Positions 1 to 5,610 of a stretch of DNA of 7,576 nucleotides are shown one piece after another (the first letter of the stretch is position 1; each line of letters opens with the position of its first letter). Source of the stretch: a bacterium. Its GTDB lineage: Bacteria; Desulfobacterota; GWC2-55-46. The notes beneath the pieces were generated by a model. It searched no databases and was not told the DNA's origin. It was given only the letters and a program-made list of their open reading frames with translations. Where the stretch lies: contig DAIDBB010000140.1 in the NCBI GenBank assembly GCA_027310325.1, positions 1 through 7,576 of the forward strand, in the 5' to 3' direction. Made by a program: the position numbers and the translations under genes.

Positions 1-521
1 TCTCTAAGATGCTCAAATACATGCCAGAAAGTTATGGCGTTAAAGTTGGTTTCAGGAAATTTTGTGTCCTCCAGCCTGCCGAACCGGAGATCTAAGCCAT
101 TTATCTTTCTCCCTTGAAGTATCCTTTTGTCAAGCTCAAGCCCTGTTGAGGCCCATCCCCTTTCGGCCATAAGGGCAAGGAAATCCCCTCTCCCGCAGCC
201 GACGTCGAGGATGCTGCCCTTGCCTGAATAGCGCTCTACCCTTCTGCAGCGTCCAGTCCTGAAAAGTCCGATTATCTTCTCAATGGGCGAAAAAAACCTT
301 GTAGAGTCGTCTTCCCTGTAAGCGGAGCTCGAGTATATTTCCTTTAATCTTTTATCGTCCAGGAACGGGTCTGTCTTGCCGAGCTTGCAGGTCCTGCAAA
401 AGAGTATGTCATAAGGCCCGCCGTCCGCCTTTATCCCGTTGAAACCAGTCTCGAAGGTCTCCCCGCAGAGAAAACACGACCTCTTGGCTTTTTTGTTTCT
501 ACCAATGGAGCTCGATCGCAT
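1..521 (-). CDS. Class I SAM-dependent methyltransferase with N-terminal CxxC pairs (partial, C-terminus beyond window)
   Basis: Translating the minus strand from the ATG at 521-519 gives 173 codons without a stop, running off the left edge. Near the N-terminus are two cysteine pairs, C16-x2-C19 (CFLCG) and C42-x2-C45 (CRTC), looking like a small zinc-binding knuckle. A Rossmann-fold methyltransferase core follows: the glycine-rich SAM-binding motif I is LDVGCGRGDFL at residues 105-115, an acidic residue ends the second strand (GLELD, about 127-131), and FWHVFEHLR near the cut edge matches the motif seen after strand 4 in Methyltransf_11/23-type enzymes. A cysteine knuckle before such a core is common in methyltransferases encoded near surface-polysaccharide genes, but the substrate cannot be told here. 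The start is chosen because the upstream frame reaches a TAG (561-563) with no other usable start; the ribosome site is weak (AGGG about 8 bases away). The gene follows the NUDIX gene after 94 AT-rich bases and may have its own promoter. Confidence 0.85.
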   Translation of the reverse strand, partial: MRSSSIGRNKKAKRSCFLCGETFETGFNGIKADGGPYDILFCRTCKLGKTDPFLDDKRLKEIYSSSAYREDDSTRFFSPIEKIIGLFRTGRCRRVERYSGKGSILDVGCGRGDFLALMAERGWASTGLELDKRILQGRKINGLDLRFGRLEDTKFPETNFNAITFWHVFEHLR

Positions 522-592
522 TAAAAAGCCCTGAAAGTAAGCATATAATTTTAAAATAACCTAAAATAATAAAAATAACAAGGGGCTTTTAA
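521..592. repeat. Inverted repeat bounding the AT-rich methyltransferase leader
   Basis: AAAAGCCC at 524-531 is the exact reverse complement of GGGCTTTT at 583-590. The arms can be extended by two pairs past a one-base bulge (521-522 with 591-592). They enclose about 51 very AT-rich bases. On the minus-strand transcript the downstream arm covers the weak AGGG ribosome site and reaches the ATG of the methyltransferase. The loop is far too long for a standard intrinsic terminator. It could be a leader structure or chance. Confidence 0.3.
548..581 (-). promoter_or_regulatory. Candidate AT-rich promoter for the methyltransferase gene
   Basis: On the minus strand, TTGTTA (576-581) could be a -35 box, with TATTTT 17 bases downstream. 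TAAAAT (548-553), a 5/6 match to TATAAT, lies slightly further down with non-ideal spacing. The stretch is much more AT-rich than its surroundings and directly precedes the start at 521. AT-rich DNA gives such matches easily, so this is only a candidate. Confidence 0.3.
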
Positions 593-615
593 CCGTGCCG
601 GATGGGTTTGGACTT

Positions 616-1065
616 TCAGGCGGCCTTGCCCTTAAGTTCTTTTATGAGTTTTTTTGCCTTTTTAAGTATCTCCTTTTCGTCATCATATTTCATCAATTTG
701 ACGGCTTCGTTTATATCAAACCACCTGCATTCCTCGACCTCCTCGTCATGCTCGTCCACCGACCCTCCTGCATACTCCATAAGAAAAAAATAGACTATCT
801 TAAAAATTCTCCGCATCCGGCCTTCATCCCTTAACATAAAGAAATAGTCTATATGCCCTATTTTAGTGAGTATTTTACCATCAAGACCCGTCTCCTCCTT
901 CACCTCCCTGTGAGCGGTCCTCGCCAGGTTCTCTCCCTTTTCATTGAGCCCCTTCGGTAGCGCCCACACCTTGCCGCCCTTGACCGATATGAGGGCGACC
1001 TCGATGTGGCCTCCAGAAGGCCTGAAGATAACACCCCCGGCTGAGATCTGCCTTTCCGTATTCAT
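616..1065 (-). CDS. NUDIX hydrolase
   Basis: A 149-residue protein of the usual size for a single-domain NUDIX enzyme. The NUDIX box is perfect: G39-x5-E45-x7-R53-E54-V-x-E57-E58-x-G60-L61. The glutamates bind the Mg2+ ions used to cleave a nucleoside diphosphate linked to another group. The lead-in SAGGVIFR (8-15) and WALPKG (34-39) resemble MutT and Ap4A-hydrolase-like bacterial members, so a dinucleoside polyphosphate or damaged nucleotide is a plausible substrate, but the sequence does not settle it. No signal peptide or membrane segment is seen, so it is cytoplasmic. The start ATG overlaps the stop of the radical SAM gene in an ATGA (1062-1065), so the two are very likely translationally coupled; only a weak AAGG precedes it. 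No terminator-like hairpin follows the stop. Confidence 0.93.
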   Translation of the reverse strand: MNTERQISAGGVIFRPSGGHIEVALISVKGGKVWALPKGLNEKGENLARTAHREVKEETGLDGKILTKIGHIDYFFMLRDEGRMRRIFKIVYFFLMEYAGGSVDEHDEEVEECRWFDINEAVKLMKYDDEKEILKKAKKLIKELKGKAA

Positions 1066-1967
1066 CGGACCTTAAGCCCTTCCGCGGCCGCCATGTTTAA
1101 TGCCTCCTCAAACTCGTCTTCAGTTATCCGTCTCGACAGGTCCTTCAGTTCATGGGCCCTGAAACAGGGCCTGTACTGGTCCATTATGTTTACAAAGGCG
1201 TTAACCGACACTTCCTTTGCTATAAACCTCATGACGTCCTTTGTCCCGGCTAGCCCTCTCGGCAGTACCAGGTGCCTTATAATGAGCCCGCGTACAGCAA
1301 CGCCGGTGCTATCCGTAACAAGGTCTCCGGCCTGGCGCTGCATCTCAAGGACCGCTGATTTTGCCGTCTCGAAGTAGCCCTTTACTCCGGAGAGTTTAAA
1401 GGCCACGTGGTCGTCGCTATATTTTATGTCAGGCATGTATATGTCGAATATCCGCTGGAGGAGTCTAAGGGTACGGACCTCTTCATATCCCCCACAGTTA
1501 TAGACAAGGGGTATATCGAGTCCGTTTTCTACGGCCCCGGGAAGGCTCGCCACGATCTGAGCCGCCTGATGGGTCGGAGAAACGAAGTTTATGTTGTGGC
1601 ATCCCTGCCTCTGGAGACGTATCATGACTTGGGAGAGATCGTCTACGGAGATTTCATCCCCCTCGCCTCCATGGCTTATGTCATGGTTCTGGCAGTAGAC
1701 ACATCCGAGATTGCAATGCGTAAGGAATACGGTGCCGCTGCCGCTATAGCCCGAAAGAGGGGCCTCTTCGCCGAAGTGCGGTTGCGCGGCTGATATGACG
1801 GGTAGAGCCCCGGCCCGGCACGCCCCGCGCTCGCCTTTAAGTCTATCTACCCGGCATTTCCGAGGGCAGAGGGTACAGTCTGTGAGGATATTATTCAGGG
1901 CGCTAATCCTCTGAAATAACTCCCCGCTCTCATAAAGATCTACGTAGCCTGGACGTTTGGATTTCAT
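1062..1967 (-). CDS. PflX-like radical SAM protein (COG1313-type, homologous to pyruvate formate-lyase activating enzymes)
   Basis: A 301-residue protein. The radical SAM cluster motif CxxxCxxC is present as C85-N-L-G-C89-V-Y-C92, followed by QNHDIS, which holds the [4Fe-4S] cluster that cleaves SAM. Before it lies a second cysteine set, C31-x2-C34-x3-C38-x11-C50 (CTLCPRKC, then GERGACRAG), typical of the PflX-like group and possibly binding another metal or cluster. The N-terminal PGYVDLYESGEL (6-17) also matches this group, supporting the ATG at 1967 although no Shine-Dalgarno sequence is visible before it. Other family-like segments are NFVSPTH (residues about 127-133), YNCGGYE, DIYMPDIKY and RHLVLPRG. 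The relation to PFL-activating enzymes suggests glycyl-radical or peptide modification, but the substrate of this group is not established to my knowledge. It heads a two-gene unit with the NUDIX gene, behind a good extended -10 promoter. Confidence 0.9.
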   Translation of the reverse strand: MKSKRPGYVDLYESGELFQRISALNNILTDCTLCPRKCRVDRLKGERGACRAGALPVISAAQPHFGEEAPLSGYSGSGTVFLTHCNLGCVYCQNHDISHGGEGDEISVDDLSQVMIRLQRQGCHNINFVSPTHQAAQIVASLPGAVENGLDIPLVYNCGGYEEVRTLRLLQRIFDIYMPDIKYSDDHVAFKLSGVKGYFETAKSAVLEMQRQAGDLVTDSTGVAVRGLIIRHLVLPRGLAGTKDVMRFIAKEVSVNAFVNIMDQYRPCFRAHELKDLSRRITEDEFEEALNMAAAEGLKVR

Positions 1968-2010
1968 CGAATGTTTATTTAAGTTACTGACCCGCTGGAC
2001 AAGCGAGCGT

Positions 2011-2028
2011 ATGGTAAAATTATACCAT
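2011..2028. repeat. Palindrome overlapping the promoter -10 element
   Basis: ATGGTA (2011-2016) and TACCAT (2023-2028) form a perfect 6-base inverted repeat around a 6-base centre. The minus-strand -10 box (2019-2024) lies inside it. A repressor bound here would block RNA polymerase, so this could be an operator; no regulator is identified. Confidence 0.35.
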
Positions 2029-2047
2029 GGGAAGGGCGTAAAACTCA
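2019..2047 (-). promoter_or_regulatory. Extended -10 promoter for the radical SAM-NUDIX unit
   Basis: The minus strand reads TGGTATAAT across 2027-2019: a perfect TATAAT preceded by TG one base upstream, the extended -10 signature. The -35 region (about 2042-2048, TGAGTT or CTGAGT) is a poor match, which an extended -10 can compensate for. It is the best promoter match I found in the window. It sits in the longest intergenic gap (120 bases), leaving a leader of roughly 45 bases before the ATG at 1967, so the radical SAM and NUDIX genes probably form their own transcription unit. Confidence 0.6.
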
Positions 2048-2087
2048 GGAGGAAATATAACTATGGCGCCGGCAAAGACATGCTGTA

Positions 2088-2471
2088 TCACAATGTGGCC
2101 TTTTTAAAAAACTCCTTATCGCTTTTGCACTTTACGCAGACGGTAGCGAACGGCATGACCTTCAGCCTTTCCTCCTCTATTTCTCCTGCACACTCGGAAC
2201 ATACGCCATACGTTCCTTCTTCCAGCTTTCTCAGGGCCTCGTCCATCTTCTCAAGCTCTTCGCGCCTTATATCCGCCACCGCTATCCCTGTATCCTCTAT
2301 GATGTCTATAAGCGCCATCTCCTCGATGTCGCGAGGGTTGTCGAACTGCGCATTGTACTCTTTGCCGAGCTTTCTGAAGAGCTCATCACGGAGTTCGATC
2401 CACATCTTCCTTTTCCTGTCGAGAAGTACTTTTTTAAGCCTGTTTGCGCGTATGGAATCCTTGCCTGCCAT
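2088..2471 (-). CDS. dksA: DksA/TraR-family zinc-finger transcription regulator
   Basis: A 127-residue protein. The C-terminal C4 zinc finger is intact: C91-x2-C94 and C112-x2-C115, with the 21-residue spacing of E. coli DksA between the pairs. Residues about 5-85 are charged and helical, as in the coiled-coil that DksA inserts into the RNA polymerase secondary channel to modify initiation, in E. coli together with ppGpp. Counting back 40 residues from the first zinc cysteine without gaps, as from E. coli C114 to D74, gives E51-M52-A53 opposite the coiled-coil tip D74-R75-A76, so the tip pair is kept as E and A. The protein lacks most of the N-terminal extension of the 151-residue E. coli protein. 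It has a strong ribosome site (AGGAGG, 5 bases from the ATG) and lies 57 bases after mat. It may be a true DksA or a short paralogue; the family call is firm. Confidence 0.88.
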   Translation of the reverse strand: MAGKDSIRANRLKKVLLDRKRKMWIELRDELFRKLGKEYNAQFDNPRDIEEMALIDIIEDTGIAVADIRREELEKMDEALRKLEEGTYGVCSECAGEIEEERLKVMPFATVCVKCKSDKEFFKKATL

Positions 2472-2476
2472 CTGAG

Positions 2477-2482
2477 CCTCCT
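2477..2482 (-). promoter_or_regulatory. Strong Shine-Dalgarno site of the dksA-like gene
   Basis: AGGAGG on the minus strand, five bases before the ATG at 2471-2469. It is the strongest ribosome site among the minus-strand genes here; mat, ruvA, queH and the radical SAM gene lack clear ones. It fixes the start and suggests high translation. Confidence 0.85.
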
Positions 2483-2493
2483 CTTTTGCGTTA

Positions 2494-2521
2494 TTAATAC
2501 CACCAGACCGGCATATTTCAG
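2494..2521 (-). promoter_or_regulatory. Weak candidate promoter for the dksA-like gene
   Basis: On the minus strand, CTGAAA (2516-2521, four of six -35 positions) and TATTAA (2494-2499, four of six -10 positions, with an upstream TG) are 16 bases apart inside the mat-dksA gap. This could give the dksA-like gene its own transcription besides read-through from mat. The match is weak. Confidence 0.22.
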
Positions 2522-2528
2522 GAAAAGA

Positions 2529-3734
2529 TTAACAGACCGGATGCTCCCCTCTTGAAAGTTCGCCTGTAAAGACGTTAATGCCGGCCATGAACTCATCTAT
2601 TATAAAAGATACGTTTTTTCTTATTCCGGCTCTGTCAAGGCGCTTTCCCGGTATGACTTTTACGTACACATGTTTCGGCTCATCCACGGGTGAGCCTATC
2701 TGGCTTAAAAGCCATACATATACCTCTTTGATGCCTTCTATCCGCTCATGGATCTCATTTGCCATACGGTGCGTAAGGACCGTATAGATCTTACCAACGT
2801 GGCTTACGGGGTTCTTGCCGGCCGCCGCCTCGGTTCCCATAGGCCTATTGAGGGAGATGACCCCGTTTACCCTGTTGCCTCTGCCGACCTGACCCGAGTC
2901 GGCGTCCTCGGCGGAAGTCCCAAGGAGCGTCAAATATACGCCGTTAACTCCGTGGCCTTTGATATCGAGCGTATTAAAGTTTAGGCTAACGGAGCTAAAA
3001 GCAAGCGAGCCCAAAAAAGTCTTAAGCGCCCCGTAAACATCTTTTTTTATGTGAAAATACTCTTTCTCGTTCTTTATGAAGCCGGTTAAAAACGGACACG
3101 CTACCGTAATATCGAGCTCGCTGCCCCTCCGTATCCCCATCACCTTTACATCTTCCCCGGTTTCCGGGAATCTAAGCTTAAAGGCCGCTGAGTTCATAAA
3201 CCGTTCGGTTTCAAATACCGCCTTCTCCGTTATCGTCAGCGGGGCGTAGCCTACGGCCGCAGAGGTATCGTTGGCGACCTTTATCCTTCCCTTTCTGTCG
3301 AATATGTCCCCAAGCTCTATCGAGCCGGGCTGGAGCACAACGCGCACCTTTAGGTCGCGTACAGGGTCTACATGGGGGAGGTTCCCCTTGAACCAGTCGT
3401 GCGTCTCTCTTACGGCGATATCGGTGACAGGTACACGTATTTTCCCCCCCTTGAAAGTAGCCCTGTCTCCGATTATAAATTCCATGGGCTTAAGGACCCT
3501 TCCGCCTCCGAAGGTCTTATCGACCTGGCCGGCGACGAGCAGGCCCTTGTCTATATTATGGTGAAGAACGGAACCGAACTTGCTTATATACTCCCAGCTA
3601 AGAGCGACCGAGATCCTATCCATGACCGCGTCACAGATATAATCCGGATGCCCCGTGCCTTTTCGTTCTACAATTTCAACGGCCTGTTCAGCTACGGGGA
3701 GATCCTTTACTATCTCTATCGAGACCTTCTGCAC
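2529..3734 (-). CDS. mat: Archaeal-type S-adenosylmethionine synthetase (methionine adenosyltransferase)
   Basis: A 401-residue protein, full length for the archaeal-type MAT family (about 400 residues, AdoMet_Synthase). It makes SAM from methionine and ATP in the cytoplasm. Diagnostic segments are ERKGTGHPDYICD at residues 23-35, and the highly conserved block from about 281 to 317 containing GQVGRGNRVNG, RPMGTEAAAGKNP and SHVGKIY. These are hallmarks of the archaeal form and differ from bacterial MetK, which is shorter (about 380-390) and only distantly related. The start is a GTG (3734-3732): the frame upstream reaches TAA within three codons, and the next residues already match the family N-terminus. 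No clear Shine-Dalgarno site precedes it. It lies between queH (70 bases upstream) and the dksA-like gene (57 bases downstream). Archaeal-type MATs occur in a minority of bacteria, so transfer at some point is likely, but no local compositional break was noticed. Confidence 0.93.
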   Translation of the reverse strand: MQKVSIEIVKDLPVAEQAVEIVERKGTGHPDYICDAVMDRISVALSWEYISKFGSVLHHNIDKGLLVAGQVDKTFGGGRVLKPMEFIIGDRATFKGGKIRVPVTDIAVRETHDWFKGNLPHVDPVRDLKVRVVLQPGSIELGDIFDRKGRIKVANDTSAAVGYAPLTITEKAVFETERFMNSAAFKLRFPETGEDVKVMGIRRGSELDITVACPFLTGFIKNEKEYFHIKKDVYGALKTFLGSLAFSSVSLNFNTLDIKGHGVNGVYLTLLGTSAEDADSGQVGRGNRVNGVISLNRPMGTEAAAGKNPVSHVGKIYTVLTHRMANEIHERIEGIKEVYVWLLSQIGSPVDEPKHVYVKVIPGKRLDRAGIRKNVSFIIDEFMAGINVFTGELSRGEHPVC

Positions 3735-3768
3735 GATTGATTAATTTTAAAAAGACCGTTTCAAATTT

Positions 3769-3788
3769 CGCGATAATATAAGGTCGCG
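3769..3788. repeat. Short inverted repeat in the queH-mat gap
   Basis: CGCGA (3769-3773) and TCGCG (3784-3788) are perfect inverted arms around a 10-base AT-rich centre. On the minus strand the centre reads CTTATATTAT, containing -10-like hexamers. No T-run follows in either direction, so it is not an intrinsic terminator. It may be an operator or leader element for mat, or chance. Confidence 0.25.
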
Positions 3789-3804
3789 GACGCTCGGATC
3801 ATGC

Positions 3805-4467
3805 CTATTGGCTATTCGTCTTAAATGTTTTTTTTAAGCCTTCTTTCCTTTTTGAGTATCTCTCTATTTTGCTATAGATGCACCCGCAATACTTCTGCCT
3901 GTAGAGCCCTTTTTCCTTCGACTCGTTTATCCCGTCCTGCCACCCGGCCCTAAAGTCCTCATAATAAAAAAGTATGCCGTATTTTTTGCCGAGGTCAACC
4001 CCGAGCTCCTTTATCTCTTCGTGGTTCTGGTATCTACTGTAAAGGAGTGACGATGAAAAAGCGTCAAACCCGTTTGATTTCGCCGCCTTCGCGGTCTCTT
4101 CGAGCCTTACGCCATAGCAGTATCCGCATCTCCGGTCTTTTGGAGGATGTTTTTGTTCGCCGGTCGAGGCCTTAAGGTGCCTTATAAAGGGAAGCGGCTT
4201 GTATTCCTCGTGAAGTATTACGTTTATCGAGAGGAATCCGGCCAGTGTCTTAACGGATGAAAGCCTCCTTAGAAATTCAGAATGCGGGTGTATGTTCGGG
4301 TTATAGAAAAAACCCCAGACCTCGGCGCGGTCGCCAAGCATGGACTTCAGGGGATATATGGAGCAGGGGCCGCAGCACATATGCACAAGTATGCGGCTGG
4401 TCTTACTCGCTTCTCCGTTAAGGAGGCGGTGGGAGAGTGACGAGCCTGTCGCCTCTTTCATTTCCAT
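3805..4467 (-). CDS. queH: Epoxyqueuosine reductase QueH
   Basis: A 220-residue cytoplasmic enzyme that reduces epoxyqueuosine to queuosine in the wobble position of GUN-anticodon tRNAs. It is the non-homologous replacement of the cobalamin-dependent QueG. The family (formerly DUF208, COG1636) is recognised from HMCCGPC (residues 29-35), FYNPNIHP (54-61), C114-x2-C117 in RCGYCYGVRL, the YYEDFRAGW block (168-176), and GLYRQKYCGC (187-196) with C194 and C196. The paired cysteines at 31/32 and 114/117 are those expected to hold the iron-sulfur cluster. The first 24 residues are poorly conserved in type, so the ATG at M1 or the one at M3 could be the true start; neither has a strong ribosome site. 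It lies 89 bases after ruvB, possibly with its own promoter. No other queuosine gene is visible in the window. Confidence 0.95.
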   Translation of the reverse strand: MEMKEATGSSLSHRLLNGEASKTSRILVHMCCGPCSIYPLKSMLGDRAEVWGFFYNPNIHPHSEFLRRLSSVKTLAGFLSINVILHEEYKPLPFIRHLKASTGEQKHPPKDRRCGYCYGVRLEETAKAAKSNGFDAFSSSLLYSRYQNHEEIKELGVDLGKKYGILFYYEDFRAGWQDGINESKEKGLYRQKYCGCIYSKIERYSKRKEGLKKTFKTNSQ

Positions 4468-4487
4468 GACCGTTTTCGATGAAATCC

Positions 4488-4517
4488 GTTATACGGACCA
4501 TAAGGCTTTTACTGCAA
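4488..4517 (-). promoter_or_regulatory. Candidate promoter for queH and the downstream genes
   Basis: On the minus strand, TATAAC (4488-4493, five of six -10 positions) follows a weak -35 candidate TTGCAG (4512-4517) by 18 bases, in the 89-base gap between ruvB and queH. The -10 lies in a short inverted repeat, TCCGT-ATA-ACGGA (4485-4497). The start would be about 15 bases before the queH ATG, giving a very short leader. It would allow queH-mat-dksA to be expressed apart from ruvCAB. Confidence 0.4.
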
Positions 4518-4556
4518 GCATATCGGCTTTTATAAAAAGAGCAACCGCGTATGGAA

Positions 4557-5588
4557 CTAAAAGAGCTTATCCTGGCTTTCATCGGGGGTTCTGCCTCTGA
4601 AGATCCTGCCCATGTGCTTGTAGGCCAGTTCCGTGGCGACGCGCCCCCGCGGGGTCCTGTTTAAAAAGCCTTCCTGGATGAGGTAAGGCTCATACAGGTC
4701 CTCTATAGCGTCCCTCTCTTCCTGAAGCGCTACGGCGAGCGACTCGACCCCGACCGGCCCCCCGCCGAATTTGTCTATTATGGTAAGGAGTATCCTCCGG
4801 TCCATCTTGTCGAAACCCTTCGAGTCGATCTCAAGCATCGTAAGGGCCTCAGTTGCAACTTCCCTCGTTATTACGCCGCCGGCCTTAACCTGGGCGAAGT
4901 CCCTTACCCTTCTTAAAAGCCTGTTGGCGACCCTCGGGGTGCCGCGGGACCTTCCGGCTATTTCGGCGGCCCCATCGGGGTTGATCTTGATCCCGAGGAT
5001 AGAGGAAGACCTTGTAACTATTGTCATTATGTCCTCGGCGGAATAAAAATCGAACCTCAGTATCACGCCGAACCTGTCTCTAAGAGGAGACGTCAGAAGT
5101 CCGGCCCTTGTAGTTGCGCCTATAAGCGTAAACCTCGGTATATCCAGCCTTACGGACCTTGCCGACGGCCCTTGTCCTATCATGATATCTATGTGATAGT
5201 CTTCCATCGCCGGATAGAGAATCTCTTCGATGGCGCTGGATAGCCTGTGTATCTCGTCAATGAAGAGGACGTCCCTTTCCTCAAGGTTCGTAAGAATGGC
5301 GGCGAGGTCCCCGGCCTTGTCTATGACCGGCCCTGAAGTGGTCCTTATCTGGCTGCCGAGCTCGTTTGAGATTATGTGCGCCATCGTGGTCTTGCCGAGC
5401 CCGGGCGGCCCGTAAAAAAGGACGTGATCGAGGGCCTCTCCGCGCGCCTTCGCCGCCTTTACAAAGACCTTAAGGTTCTCCTTAAGCCTCTCCTGGCCTA
5501 TGAAATCGTCGATGTAGCGCGGGCGTAAGCTCGCCTCGATCCGCTCGTCTTCCTCAAGTCTGATTGGCGCTATGTCACGTTCATCCAT
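4557..5588 (-). CDS. ruvB: Holliday junction branch migration ATPase RuvB
   Basis: A 343-residue AAA+ motor of standard length that forms hexameric rings and drives branch migration of Holliday junctions with RuvA. Visible motifs in order: the N-terminal RPRYIDDFIGQ (22-32); Walker A GPPGLGKTT (60-68); Walker B VLFIDEIHRL (107-116); the beta-hairpin region that contacts RuvA (about 128-150); sensor 1 GATT (157-160); the arginine finger in SPLRDRFG (R170/R172 area); sensor 2 with GTPRVANRLLRRVRD (216-230); and the C-terminal winged helix with GFLNRTPRGRVAT (307-319). The ATG at 5588 has a close AGGG and lies 22 bases after the ruvA stop. Nothing is missing or unusual. In many bacteria ruvAB or ruvCAB are induced by DNA damage; I saw no LexA box here. 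Confidence 0.98.
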   Translation of the reverse strand: MDERDIAPIRLEEDERIEASLRPRYIDDFIGQERLKENLKVFVKAAKARGEALDHVLFYGPPGLGKTTMAHIISNELGSQIRTTSGPVIDKAGDLAAILTNLEERDVLFIDEIHRLSSAIEEILYPAMEDYHIDIMIGQGPSARSVRLDIPRFTLIGATTRAGLLTSPLRDRFGVILRFDFYSAEDIMTIVTRSSSILGIKINPDGAAEIAGRSRGTPRVANRLLRRVRDFAQVKAGGVITREVATEALTMLEIDSKGFDKMDRRILLTIIDKFGGGPVGVESLAVALQEERDAIEDLYEPYLIQEGFLNRTPRGRVATELAYKHMGRIFRGRTPDESQDKLF

Positions 5589-5610
5589 ATCCCTACCGCT
5601 TATAATTTAG

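Noticed and set aside
521..615. Intrinsic terminator after the NUDIX gene
   Set aside because: The GGGCTTTTT arm looks terminator-like, but its partner is over 50 bases away, it overlaps the next start codon, and no compact stem precedes it.
595..834. Plus-strand open frames over the NUDIX 3' end
   Set aside because: Hydrophobic, phenylalanine-rich composition comes from reading lysine-rich coding sequence backwards; the NUDIX box on the minus strand is perfect.
1407..1793. 128-residue plus-strand open frame opposite the radical SAM gene
   Set aside because: It is an antisense shadow of a gene with full family motifs, shows no recognisable domain, and has no clear ribosome site.
1957..2475. 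172-residue plus-strand open frame across the 120-base gap and the dksA-like gene
   Set aside because: Most of it is the complement of the zinc-finger gene and is very serine-rich, as expected for an antisense frame.
2306..2596. 96-residue minus-strand open frame overlapping the mat end and the dksA start
   Set aside because: It is in another frame of two well-supported genes and has no family resemblance.
4468..4556. Terminator or small RNA between ruvB and queH
   Set aside because: A CTCTTTTT run exists on the minus strand after the ruvB stop, but I found no stable GC-rich stem directly before it and no RNA family pattern.
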